Shown here: positions 44,319 through 57,100 of the stretch, piece by piece
Layout of the letters: each line of letters opens with the position of its first letter
Position numbering within the stretch: position 1 is the stretch's first letter
Assembly (NCBI GenBank): GCA_964017065.1
Contig: OZ024790.1
Span: forward strand, 8,497,864-8,561,863
Length of the DNA stretch: 64,000 nucleotides
Reading direction: 5' to 3'
From: Haliclona indistincta
Lineage: Eukaryota > Porifera > Demospongiae > Haplosclerida > Chalinidae
Program-made: the position numbers and the translations under genes
The notes under the pieces: model-generated
What the model was told of the DNA's origin: nothing
Seen by the model: the letters and a program-made list of their open reading frames with translations, nothing else
The model's database searches: none

Positions 44319-45073
44319 TCACATTGTAGTGACTTGTTCGTATTCACCATCAGCAACAGCACTGGACTGTGTGGGTAGTGTGTGAGTGCCATATGCTGCA
44401 CAATCTGTCATCTTGATATCATCACTGCATGTTCTGCAACAAAATAATACAAACAGAACTCAAATGATAAATTCTCTTACTGTGTTGTCTGTTGTGGTTG
44501 ATCATATACTATATCAATGGGTTTCACAGACACAGGTGTTGGACTACTGAAATACAACCGATAGATATGGACACCATTATAAAACCAACCAGAATATAGC
44601 GATGCAGAGAATTATTGCACGCTACACTAGTGTACATTTTATTTCACCTTATCTGTCCTGGTATATCGTATAATATTGCATCATCTTTTTCTTCACTTTT
44701 CATGGGTAATGGTGACCCGCTATAATGAAAAATTTGAATCAGATGTGTTGCTGCTTCATCTAGTATAAATGCTGATGCACCTTTTTGGTGTGAACGTTTG
44801 TCGTCGTCTTTTCAGTAACAAAATGTACAGAGTAGTCATGACATTCCCAATCAGAGATGCTAATGATATCAACACAATCACTGCCATAGCTGCTATTAGA
44901 CCAGTAGACATTGATGAAGGACAACTGCAGCTTGATGGAGATAATGTTGATGTCTTCTCTGATAAAGAAGATGATGGAACAATTAAGTGTATAACTGATT
45001 GTGTGATTTGCTAAAGACAGTGCAAGACTAGCTAGTTATATTATTTTTACTCACCTACTACAGTCAGTTGTAT
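44319..45073 (-). pseudogene. Relic D: TM and tail exons of a receptor paralogue
   Basis: Only the last exons of the Ig/FnIII receptor family remain: tail exons down to the stop at 44319, the TM exon at about 44781-44961 and the 61-nt intron 44720-44780. About 20 bp of the last Ig exon follow, with homology stopping abruptly at about 45073. It carries four A residues after the TM (CTGAAAAG), as in copy C and unlike copy B, so the family's normal sequence there is four. All upstream Ig exons are missing, so it cannot make a receptor. Confidence 0.8.
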
Positions 45074-45656
45074 ATAGTTAATAGTATATAGTTAATTAAT
45101 AGCATCAGTTTGTCTTTTAATGTTTAAAAAAACAAAGTGCTTGTGTAAACTAACATCAGGTTAGCGATTTCAGATAACAACATTGAATGTTGAAATAAAG
45201 AATAATGATATCAGAGATAGAGAATGACAACCACTTGACACTTGCTTGTAATCAGTATCAGTCAGCAGAAAAAGGTGATCAATATCATGTCTAAATGTAC
45301 ATTTGTGCTATACACATGCACTTATAGGATAAAGATAATCTAAGCTATCTATTGTTTAAAAACACACATCAAGTTCAAACCGAAAGACATCTTTTCATAA
45401 GTGATGCCACATAGTAACAAAATGGCATCTTTGAAAATGGCACTCAAGATGGTAATGCGCCATCGTTCTCCTCTATTGATTTCTAAGCTGGGCAACAAAA
45501 TGGTTAACCGATGTTACCTCGGCAGTACGCAAGGAAAACATAAGGCAATTCAACAATACAGGTGCAGGGTGGGGAAATAAATATTGATTTGTGGGGAAAA
45601 ATGAATAAGATAAAGACTATGATGAAAAAATTAACGGTTATTTTCACACAAGCTGC
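45074..45656. other. Intergenic region between relic D and the transporter gene
   Basis: No gene or internal repeat was recognised. It presumably includes the promoter of the transporter gene. Confidence 0.35.
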
Positions 45657-45749
45657 ATGAAGTTTGACAACAGTGATTATAGATTTAACCGGCTTCAGTT
45701 TCTTGCTTACTTTCACTTTTTGAAGTTTAAACAGAATTATTATACTAGA

Positions 45750-47300
45750 ATGGCTTTTTCAGGCACTAGTCGCTGGAACCATTGGTGGAGATCACCCAAT
45801 ACTTGCTGCAGTAAGAAGATACTGTTACTACTGATGTGGAGTATACTGATTAAATTCTCCGAAAACTTATCTATAGTCTATCGAGTGAAAGTTGATTTTT
45901 ATCTAACGATAAACCTTGTTTCGCTCGCTGGTGTTGCTCCTATTATTGGTTGGCTTGCTGACGTGAGGTTCGGAAGATATGAAATTATTAAATTTGGATC
46001 ACTAATATCATTTGCTTCAAGCATACTATTTTATCTTGAATTTCTTAATGGAGAAGGATCGACATTGACTACTGTACTATACTCAGTTGCACTAATAGTG
46101 CTATTCATTGGTTCAGCATGTTTTACAGCAGCCATACTTCCCTTCTTAACAGATCAGTTAATTGGTGCCACTTCAGATGAGCTTAGCACAGTGGTGCAGT
46201 GGTATGCTTGGTCACGAGCCTTAGGAACAGGTTTGGCAACAGTAGTTTGTTTCTTTGGCATTCTTCCTAACTTTCAACTAATCACTGGTGCAGGTGTGGC
46301 TGGTATTTATGCCGTTCCTCTTGCTGTGATCATCATCAGTGACTGCTTGTGCAAGCAGTGGTTGGACAGGACTCATAAGGTCACTAACCCCATCAAGCTC
46401 ATCATACAGGTACTCAACTACACTAGGAAGCACACATACCCTGAGAGACGCAGTGCCTTCACCTATATTGATGAGGAACAGCCCACACGAATGGACTTCG
46501 GTAAAAGTAAATTCGGAGGACCCTTCACTGAAGAGGAGGTAGAGGATGTCAAGACTGTCCTACGATTTATTCCACTGGTATTTTGTCTTGGCGTTTTTAT
46601 TGGGACTGATTCATTACCAGCAGAACTTCTGGTTGGTGACATGAACATCAATTTATTCATAAATGAAGGACTAAACACTTGGTTCATTCCTGTGCTACTG
46701 ATTCCAGTATATCGACTCCTACTGCATCGGTTTATTCACCGCTACACTCCCAGTATGTTGAACAGCATAGCAATAGGCATGGTATTGTATATATTGGGCT
46801 ACATCGCAATAGAGGCATTGGTAATAAAAGAATCAGTAGTCTCTAATGATGTGCAAAGCTACTTATCCTGTACAACAAATACTTCACTAACTCACCCATT
46901 AGACTATTATGTGGAGTGGTACTGGAAACTGGGTCCTTATCTTCTTTATGGTGTTGGATATACAATAATTTCAGTGGTAATGTATGAGCTCGTCATTGCC
47001 CAGTCACCTGACAAGATGAAGGGATTTGTTCTTGGAATAATGATAGCTTGTAATGGTATAAGTATACTTATTACAAATGAATTATTAGACCAAACGCTTT
47101 GTTCTAATTTGTCATTGACTATTTTATTAGTAGCAGTGTTCATGGTCTTTTTGATCCTTTCTAAGTACTACACTCTACGTCAGAGGAACAGAGTAATCAA
47201 CATACAGGCCATAGTGGAGGAACACTATGAGAGGTACATGGACCAGGAGGAGAAGTACGTGAGAGAGCAACAATACTTCAGAGAAAACTTCTTTAACTAG
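45750..47300 (+). CDS. POT/PTR-type (SLC15-like) transporter
   Basis: The protein is 516 residues from the ATG at 45750, a single-exon gene; an earlier in-frame ATG at 45657 would add 31 residues without a clear role. It has about 12 hydrophobic helices, as in the major facilitator superfamily. POT-family features are GWLADVRFGRYEII after helix 2, a cytoplasmic loop with the YPERRSAFTYID and FTEEEVEDVKTVLRFIP segments, and QSPDKMKGFVLGIM near helix 10. The usual ExxERF motif in helix 1 is degenerate (FSENLSIVYR), so proton-coupled peptide transport should not be assumed. It would act in a plasma or endosomal membrane as a di-/tripeptide or related-solute transporter (inferred from the family). 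It converges with the ankyrin gene downstream. Confidence 0.85.
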   Translation: MAFSGTSRWNHWWRSPNTCCSKKILLLLMWSILIKFSENLSIVYRVKVDFYLTINLVSLAGVAPIIGWLADVRFGRYEIIKFGSLISFASSILFYLEFLNGEGSTLTTVLYSVALIVLFIGSACFTAAILPFLTDQLIGATSDELSTVVQWYAWSRALGTGLATVVCFFGILPNFQLITGAGVAGIYAVPLAVIIISDCLCKQWLDRTHKVTNPIKLIIQVLNYTRKHTYPERRSAFTYIDEEQPTRMDFGKSKFGGPFTEEEVEDVKTVLRFIPLVFCLGVFIGTDSLPAELLVGDMNINLFINEGLNTWFIPVLLIPVYRLLLHRFIHRYTPSMLNSIAIGMVLYILGYIAIEALVIKESVVSNDVQSYLSCTTNTSLTHPLDYYVEWYWKLGPYLLYGVGYTIISVVMYELVIAQSPDKMKGFVLGIMIACNGISILITNELLDQTLCSNLSLTILLVAVFMVFLILSKYYTLRQRNRVINIQAIVEEHYERYMDQEEKYVREQQYFRENFFN

Positions 47301-47742
47301 CGTGCATAACATTTTTCATACCGTGCTACAATACACGAATTGATTTTTGTATCATAATAATTTATTCTGTGTGTGTGTGTGTGATCCTAAAATTTGTCTC
47401 AAACTGATAGTGACTTTCCTTAAACTTAACAATGATTTTTAACAAAGTCAAAAATTAGCTAGGAATCTTGTCACCAACAAAAGGGTATAACTGGCTAAGA
47501 AAATTGGTAAATTTTAGTGAAACATGACATTCATGACATAACTCCTTTGCCACATGTACTTAAGCAGATTTTACTTTGCTAATAATCATTATGTCTGACT
47601 ATAGAACTACTGACTGCTGCCTTATGAGGTCATAGAATCCTTCCTTCTAGCTCTGACAAACACTGCAATACAATAAAGTTGTGGACAGATTAAATTTTTT
47701 ATAATGGTTAAAAGACAATAAAATTTTTAGTAAATGCGATTT
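47301..47742. other. Convergent 3' intergenic region
   Basis: This separates the transporter (+) and the ankyrin gene (-). It holds a short GT run at about 47371-47382 and an AATAAAG at about 47672 that could serve as a + strand polyadenylation signal. No gene is seen. Confidence 0.4.
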
Positions 47743-50700
47743 TCAGTTTGCAATGTTTGAAAGATACTCCATGACGTCCCAATGCTCTCCTTCTATAGCA
47801 GAGTCTATTGGAGTTTGATTTCTTCTAGTGCGGGCCTTTGGGTTGCAGTGATGAATTGTAACCAGGTAGCGAACAACATCCATTCTGCCTCCTCTGGCAG
47901 CACAGTGAAGAGGAGTGAGGCCGCTATCTGTTCTAGATGATGGGTCACAATGAGCCACATTGGATTCGATCAGGTAACACACGATATCCAGAAATCCCTT
48001 CTCACATGCAAGATGAAGTGCTGTTAAACCATTTCCCGCAGGAGTGTCAACTTGAACAGGGAATCGACATTCCTCTATTAAGAACTTGACTAGAGAAAGC
48101 TTTCCTTCACCACGGCACGCAAGGTGAAGCAATGTGTTATCATTATAGAGAGATGGAGGCTCACATTCAGTTAGATTAGACACATAACGTGCTACAGCTG
48201 TGTTACCATTGAGACAAGCCTCATGAAGTGCTGTTGTACCTTCAAATGTAGAGATATTGACATTGCAGCCATACTTGCTCACCAGGAGCTCAGCCACGTG
48301 CTTATGACCATTACGACAGGCAAGATGGAGAGCAGTGAGCCCTGTTATTGATATTGATTTAGGGTCAACACTGCATTCTTCGATAAGATATCGGACTACT
48401 GCCTTGTGGCCATCATGACTAGCAGCATGAAGAGGTGTGAAGCCATCACCAGTTATAGCATTCTTGTCAAGATGATGATGCCTAATGAGTGACTTGACCA
48501 GGGGCAAGCTACCAGCAAAACAAGCATAATGGAGGCAAGTATATCCATTTCGGGTTGTGTAGCTGAGATCAGAGAGACCTTTTTCTATCAAATACTCTAA
48601 TAAATCTATAGAACCGTTATCACATGCTGCATGAAAAACAACTTGAATGCCAACTTTTCTTAGGTCAACATGTTGCTCTTCCATAAAATATTGTACAACA
48701 GGAAGGTGGCCATATCGACAAGCATGTACGAATGGTGAAACATCATCGACGTCTCTCTGTAGGATAGAGAGTTTCTCTTCTTCAATAAGATACTGGACAG
48801 TAGATAGTGACCCACCATGGCAAGCTTGGTGCAACAATGTGTGACCTTGTACATCAACCTCAGTCATCTTAAGATGGTGGTGCTTCTTAAAATATTGTAA
48901 TAATGGTACACAACCGCTACGAGAAGCAAAGCTCATCACTGATCTGTTATCATGAGTCAGTATAAGTGCGGATCAATACCATACTTGTTTATAAGCTCTA
49001 GAGCCAGCTGCATGTTACCAGATTCACATACATAGTGCAATATGTTCATACCTACTATATTGGTGGCCTGCAAGTCATATTTACCTCTGAAGTATTCCAA
49101 AAGAAAAGTAGCTGTTTTCATCTGTTGTTCCACCACCTTAGGATTCCATGTACATAGACGAAAGAAAGCATTGCCCTGAATAACATCACGAGAGCACATC
49201 CGTGCACATACACACCTCATCTCGAAAGACGAACCATTGTGCTGAGCACTGTGGGCAGCAGCCAAGATTGGAGTCAAATGATTTAGACTTGTTGTAAGAA
49301 TTGACTCTTTCAAATGTTCAGCAAATTTTCGTACAATAACGAATGAGCTACAAAACGATGCAATGTGACAAGGAGTAAATCTGCTGTCATCAACGGCTAA
49401 TAATTTGAAATCTTTTCCCATGACTTGCTCAAGAAAGTGAAATACAGCAGGATTATTGCTGGCAGCTGCGTAATGGAGTGCGTTTTGGTTATCTTTGTCT
49501 ATGCTAAGAGGGCTGCACTGAGATGTTTCTAGAATGTACTTCAATACAGACACGTCTGGCTGCAGGCAAGCTGACAGAAAGGGATTTGCACCATCGGCAT
49601 TTTCTAACATAAGGGAGCAACCACACTCGTTTACTAGAAATTTGATCGCCTCAAGCTGACCACCTTTTGCTGCATAATGGGCCAATGTGCCATCGAAAGC
49701 ATCACTAATGTGAGGACTGACTAGCTTCTCTTTGATGAGAAAGGCTACAATCTTTTTGTGTCCCTTAAAACAAGCTACATGAAGTGGTGTAACATTGTCA
49801 TCATCCAGTGTTGCTGGTGAGGCTCCCTCAGCCAGCAAGAGAGATACTACATGAAAGTGACCACCATAAGCTGCCGCATGTAGAGGAGACCAGCCATGGA
49901 GCCCTCTCTTAAGGACCTTATAACTCACTGCCTTTAGCAGCCATTCCACCTCCACTGTAAGCCCGTGCCAGCAAGCAGTATGGAGAGGAGTGGAATTGTT
50001 CTCAAACCACATAGGATCATCAACACCTGTGAACAAAAAAATTTATAACGATCAAACAGCCATGCAGTTTGCAGTATGAATTACAAAATGTAATATAATT
50101 ATTATACCATACCTGGTTGAATTAATTTTTCTTGAGATTCGTAATGATGTCCTTCAGTTTTCACTTTACCCTGCAAACAAAACATAATACATAGAGCACA
50201 ATGGACAAGCACAGACACCTTTTCTTTATGGTCCAGCTCCCATTCATATTCTCTACACTCCACTCTCACTATCCCAGCTGTCCTGAGGATGTCGAGGGTA
50301 GTTTCTTGCAGTGGAAACAACTCATCACAGATCAGCTCAAGAACCAGGAAGGACAGCACGGTACAGTGATCCTTGGGTTCAATAGCGGTTAGGTAGAGAG
50401 GGCAGTGGCTCCTACCCAGAGCAGTACACAGTGTCTTCTTCACATGGTGTACATCATGGAGGTAATAGGTCTTGTGGGTGTGGTCTAGCCAGACAGACAT
50501 ACAGCAGGTACCTGGATAGTCCCTGAGCCCAAACACCACTTCACTGCTGGAAACATTACCAAGTGGAGTCATCCCTAGCTCCCTCATGCGTTCCCTGTAC
50601 GCTACCAGTTGGTACGACGCCTTCACGTCTCTTCTTAGCAACACACCCACTAGGGACTCGAGTAATTCAAAGTTGTACCACGAGAGATGAGTAGCGAGGA

Positions 50701-51001
50701 AGCTGACGCACTCTGATGGCGACTGCTGGCAAGCAACGAGTGCTTTGAGACAGTCATAAGCGACAGAGCTGAGTGGATGTAGTCGAGCACTGAGATGAAT
50801 CAGAAAATAACGCATCGCCTCGTTCAGTCCATGTCGTGTTTGTGACTCAAGTAGATGATAAACGCGTTGAATGATCGACACGAAGGTCTGGTTTAGCTCA
50901 CAGCTTCGTCTGGTAAATTCTGGCGAGTCACTCGCGAGAGAAGATGGTTCTGGTAGCAGGCGGTAGTTGAGTACAACGAGCTGATGGCTACGGATCGCCA
51001 T
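47743..51001 (-). CDS. Large ankyrin-repeat protein (frame break between its two repeat blocks)
   Basis: The first segment (51001 down to 50114) encodes an N-terminal domain of about 290 residues that I do not recognise. A donor at 50113 and an acceptor near 50025 lead into a repeat block (50024 down to about 48957) with about ten ankyrin repeats (TPLHxAxxxG patterns). The following block (48951 down to 47743) has about eleven more and ends in a normal stop. The blocks are in different frames: a stop at 48957 precedes the second block, while the second frame is open across the junction. So either a one-base indel or an annotation-level error splits one gene, or there are two genes. A 48-nt stretch at about 50174-50221 has GT...AG borders and may be an intron whose length is a multiple of three. 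Cytosolic protein-protein scaffolding is inferred. Confidence 0.75.
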
Positions 51002-51175
51002 GATTGCTGACACATGAATGCAGTATCCAATGGGCGGGGCTAATTTAATAACTGCTAGTTATTTTTTGTCCGAAATAAAATCCTGTGATGAATAATAAAC
51101 AACTTACAATGTATGCTAATAATACTTTCTCTGCTTGAACATGTATGTGGCTATTTTTTATCAATTCAGTCAGTA

Positions 51176-54100
51176 TCACATTGTAGTGACTTGTTCGTAT
51201 TCATCATCAGCAACAGCACTGGACTGTGTGGGTAGTGTGTGAGTGCCATATGCTGCACAATCTGTCATCTTGATATCATCACTGCACGGTCTGCAACAAA
51301 ATAATACAAACAGAACTCAAATGATAAATTCTCTTACTGTGTTGTCTGTTGTGGTTGATCATATACTATATCAATGGGTTTCACTGACACAGGTGTTGAA
51401 CTACTGAAATGCAATCGATAGATATGGACATCATTATAAAACCAAGCAGAATATAGCGATGCAGAGAATTTTTGCACAAGAGTCTGCACTAATGTACATT
51501 TTAATTTACCTTGCCTGTCCTGGTATATCGTATAATATTGTATCATCTTTTTCTTCACTTTTCATGGGTAATGGTGACCTGCTATAATTAAAAATTTGAA
51601 TCAGATGTGTTACTGCTTCATCTAGTATAAATGCTGATGCACCTTTTTGGTGTGAACGATTGTCGTCGTCTTTTCAGTGACAAAATGTACAGAGTAGTCA
51701 CTATGACATTCCCAATCAGAGATGCTAATGATATCAACACAAACACTGCCACAGCTGCTATTAGACCAGTAGACATTGATGAAGGACTACTGCAGCTTGA
51801 TGGACATAATGTTGATGTCCTCTCTGGTAGAGAAGATGATGGAATAAGTGTAGTTGATTGTGTGGCAGTGCAAGACTAGCTAGTTATATTATTTTTACTC
51901 ACCTACTACATTCAGTAGTATGCTCTCACTAGCATTGTTGTGTAGTACATACTGTTGTCCTGATGGTGGTAGCACTGTAGCCATGCAGGTGATGGTCCTG
52001 CCATTATCACGCATCATATTCAACCGATTGATACGTAGAGTGTCACCAGTGATATTGTAGTCAGCTCCAGTGGTGAGTAGTGATGGTCCCAGCCATTGAT
52101 ACATGATAGTAGTGGGTGTGTCCACATACTCACTGATAGTTGCATTACACTGGAAGTCACTAAATGTGTCCACATACAGTGTATCATTAGGTATGATGGT
52201 CACTGTGACACTGATGATGGAGACTGCAGGAGAACATTATAATTTTGTGTGTACAAGATAGTATGTAGCTACTCACTGGTTATGTTAAGATCAATCACAT
52301 CAGAGCTGATAGTATTGGTATTGCTAACTATAGTCCCAATACACTGATACTGTCCACCATCAGATGTATGCAGTGGATTGATAGTGAGTGTGGAGTTACT
52401 CTGTGTCATAGTTACTATCACTCTGCTATTACTAATGTCGACTGGACTGCCATTTCTAGTCCAAGTGATGGTCACTGGTCCTGTATTAGACTCCACTAAG
52501 CACAGTAGTGAACTGGTTGCTCCAGCAATGAGAGGCAAGTCCATGTTGTTCAATGATACACTGACATTCAGTGCTATAAATGAAAATGCATTCTGTATGG
52601 AAAATGTGACATGAATCTTACTTGGAACCAAGCTTGTCCTAAAGCTCATAGTAGCAGTAGAAGTCTTTCCTATACAGTTACTAGCAATCACTGTGTAGTT
52701 GTATGTGGTATCCTCCTCCAAGCCACTCAGTGTGATAGTGTAGGTGGAATTGATAGCTATAATATCTTCTGTACCACTGACAGTGTTACTCTGTGCCAGG
52801 TCAGTGTCTCTCTCCTGACCAGTGTATAGTATGTGGTAGGTCTCATTAGTGTATGCTATACTAGGGACAGTGATCATGATAGTGGCATTGGTAGGGTTGA
52901 TAGCAGTGACAGCAGCCATGGGAGTATTGGGAACTGACATTGCTGTGAGGAAAACAAGCTTATGACAGAAAAGACGATGCATTTTGTAATTTAAATTGAA
53001 TAGCAGAATAAAGTTCTCAATTTTTCACTTGTAGATGTATTGTATCAACAAAGCTACAATACGTTCTATAAATCGACAGCTCACCTCTACTAGACACTGT
53101 ACTGATGACATTAGTGGTCACTGTAGATGAGTCTGGGATCACAATCCTAGCCACACATTGATACAATCCAGCATCACTGACTTGAGCATTGCTAACATTC
53201 AAAGTGTTCACTACATATGTTCCATTGTCACTGACTGATACATTACCAGCACGCATTGAACCATTGTGTAGCCATTGAATCATTAGCTCAGGGATCACCA
53301 CTGATGGCTTCATAGCTCTGCAGACCAGAATGAAGCTATCATGAGGGTCTGAGTCCAGACACGCTGCTTCTAGTACAGCAACCATGGTAGGTGCAACAGA
53401 GGAGTTGCTGATGACAGGATCTAGGAAGCAACACGATTTATAGCACACAATTAATGTCTAGCTCATGACAGCTCACCTTGTACAATCACAGTAGTACTCT
53501 CTTTGACCAGTGCAGAGTCCTCCACATACAGTAGTGTGTTGTTACTATCGATACTGATACTGCACTCATAGCTACCACTATCCATGCTACTACTGAGAGT
53601 ACTAAACACTAGTCGAGTCTCATATCGGTTGGGTGAGGTCTCAGTTGCTGTGGTGATATCAATACGAGGGGCTGTTGCATTTACATTACCAACATTAGCT
53701 GTAGCAAAATCATCATCACCATTTTTAGACCACATCATTTCCGCATCGAATGGTGTGTTCACAGTGAGTGGTATTTCAATAACACATGTTATGGTGAGAG
53801 TACTGCCAGCAAGAAAGGTATGTGTTGTGCTGCTGTTGGCTGAGACAGTACCGAGAACAGAATAGAGTGTGAGGAAGACAGTTGAAGATGAGACTGCAAT
53901 ATGAGAGAGAGAGGGAGGGAAACATTCAAAAATCAGCTGCTGCAGTAACCCACTCACTCTGTAGTCTGATGTCCACCATACTGTAGTTACTGACAGTGAC
54001 ATTGATGGCACTGATATGAACAGTAGCAGTACATGTGTACTGTCCAGCATCAGAAGTATTGGTAGGATTGAATGTGAGAGTGACAGTGTTGTTAGTCCTC

Positions 54101-57100
54101 ACAGGCGGTACACTAATGGTGTTCAGAGCTGTATCACCACCAGCACTAACAGCTTGCTTGGTCCACACAATGTCTGGTTGGACTATTAATCTATCTACTA
54201 CTCCTACAACACATGTGAGGATGATGGAGGAGCCAGGCAACATGTTACCACTAGAAGTAGTCATTACAGTAGGAGGAGGAAGAGCTATAGATAGGAAGAT
54301 GATATATTAGTATTGTACACTGTGTAGTACTCACGTTGTACAGTGATATCAACAGAGCTATTAGCAGCAGTAGGTATGATGAAGCTGTCAGTAGGATCTG
54401 AGTTGACACTGACAAGACAAGCAAACATTGTAGTGTCTACAACACTGTCCAGTGGACTGATGGAGAGAGTTGAGGTGAAGGTAGACTGGTTACCAGACTG
54501 GGTAGTACCAGAGATGCTAGTGATTCTTGGAGATGATGACAGAAGCATTCCCATTGGAGTACCCCAGGTGAAGTTCACCATCACATTGATATCATTCACA
54601 TTAGTGAGAGTGATGGTGCAGGTGAGGTCACGAGCTGTACCAGCTACCATGGGTACTGATGGGTTGACAGGTTGGACTACCACTGTAGGAGGAGGGACTA
54701 GAGGAAGAGAGAATAGATATATCATCAACAAAACAGTCATTATAGCATTGTTACATTATTTTCCATGTCACGCTCACATTTGACTTTGATAATGTAGCCT
54801 TCACTACCAGCAAAGCTATAGACAGTGGATATAATGAGGTTTACCAAACATCGATACTGTCCTCTGTGACTGAATGTGAGTGGAGAGAATGAGATGGTGA
54901 GAGTGGTGGTAGTAGGTGTGGTCTCCTGTGTAACTATTGGAAATTCTGTACTACCACCAGTGACTTTTATCCAAGTGACGTTAGGCCGTGGTGTTTGGTC
55001 CGAAGCCATAGTAACAGTGCATACAAGAGAGAAGGATTGACCTGCTATGGAAGAGCCAACAGTAGTGACATCAATTATTGGATCAGGAAGAGCTGAAGGG
55101 AAGAGTCAAAACATTGTACGCACAGTCATAGAGAATACCATATCTGTACCTGTGACATTGAGGTTAGTGGTTGCATTATTTGATGATGGTAGTATCAGTG
55201 GTTGGTTATTATTCTGTATTACAGTTATATTACACTGGTAGTCTCCAGTATCCATATCATCTGCTGGGTCAAACATCAGTACACTAGTGTATGGTGCTGA
55301 CTGTAACATGTCCACTATTGTGATACGATCATTGGAGCTGCTACTGGTCAGCTGTTCTCCATTAGGTGCAATCCACATACTGGACACAGTGACAGGAGTG
55401 TTGACATTGGTAGTGTCTATTGTAGCAGTACAGGTCAGGTTGACAGGAGTGCCCTCATACAGTGTGGTGGTGTTTGAGGGGCTAGTGATGGTGAGAGTGA
55501 GCTGGGGAGGAGGCACTGCAGTATAAATAAACCAAATACCCATAGTGAGGTGGAATAGCAGAACAATCAGCATTTTGTGATAGAAGCATACAATAGTAGC
55601 ATTGTAATGAAATACAGACAATTATGTCAGCATAGAAGTTTTAGTTATGTGCATAATCAAGTTACTACATTGGATAGCCCCAAAAGTTGATTCTAATGAT
55701 ATAAATAAAGAAAGAAATGATAGCAACTTAACATGCCCCCCCAAAAAATACATATTGTATAATGAGATTCATTGATTGTTAATTTCAGCATGTTACCTTT
55801 TCATGCGAGCAATGTGTGCATGAAAGTCAACCAACTTTGTTGCAGTTTACAATGCTTTTTGCAGGATAGAAGTAGTTTAAAGCTTTTGGTACATGCTTGT
55901 ATTAAAACAATAAATTTTGCAAGTATAATTATTACCAGGAGCAGTAACTGGTTTCTATAGGCATGAAGATGGTCAGCAGAGTTACCTCCACCATTTTCAA
56001 CTAATACTAGTAGACAAACAACAATCATACTTTGTATTCTGAGAGTTCCATCTGCAAAAGGTGAAAAAGCACCACCACCACCACTAAATTGAACTACAGC
56101 ATCACAGGTATAAATTCCAGCATCACTAGTTGTCCCAGGATTGAATTGACGTGGTAAGATGTATGCTAATCCATCTTCTATCTGATCTGCTGCCTCTCCT
56201 CCTGGGGTGCTACCATAATTCAATATGACTCTACTTGGTGGATTTGTCAGTCTCTCCACTAGTCCATCTAGTCTGCAAATAATGATGAAGTTGTCTCCAG
56301 CAGTAGGAACACCAGGAATAATGACACGAGGAGTGAAGGCAGCATTATTGAGAGCTATAATTTTATAATACAAGGTACAATTAGCACTATCATTCATGTA
56401 CAGATACTGCAATTCGTGAACTCACCCACTACAGTCAGTTGTATGCTCTCACTAGCATTGTTGTGTAGTACATACTGTTGTCCTGATGATGGTAGCACTG
56501 TAGCCATGCAGGTGATGGTCCTGCCATTATCACGCATCATATTGAACCGATTGATACGTAGAGTGTCACCAGTGATATTGTAGTCAGCTCCAGTGGTGAG
56601 TAGTGATGGTCCCAGCCATTGATACATGATAGTAGTGGGTGTGTCCACATACTCACTGATAGTTGCATTACACTGGAAGTCACTAAATGTGTCCACATAC
56701 AGTGTATCATTAGGTATGATGGTCACTGTGACACTGATGATGGAGACTGCAAAGGAATGAGTTGAGTGGACAGTATCTAGCTGACATGCTATATCATGTC
56801 TTACTCACTGGTTACATTAAGATCAATCTCATCAGTGACATTAGTAGGCATTCCATTAATCATCACAGTCCCCATACACTGATACTGTCCACCATCGGAT
56901 GTACGTAGTGGACTAATAGTGAGTGTGGAGTTACTTGATGTACTGATCACAGTCACTCTGCTATCATTAGTGTTGACTGGACTACCATTCCTCATCCACA
57001 CAAAGAAGGATGCTTGTACAGTAGAGGGTACCACAGAGCATGTTATGGATCGAGTGGTCCCAGCAAGAACAGGAGACCCCATACTGTCAACTGATATACT

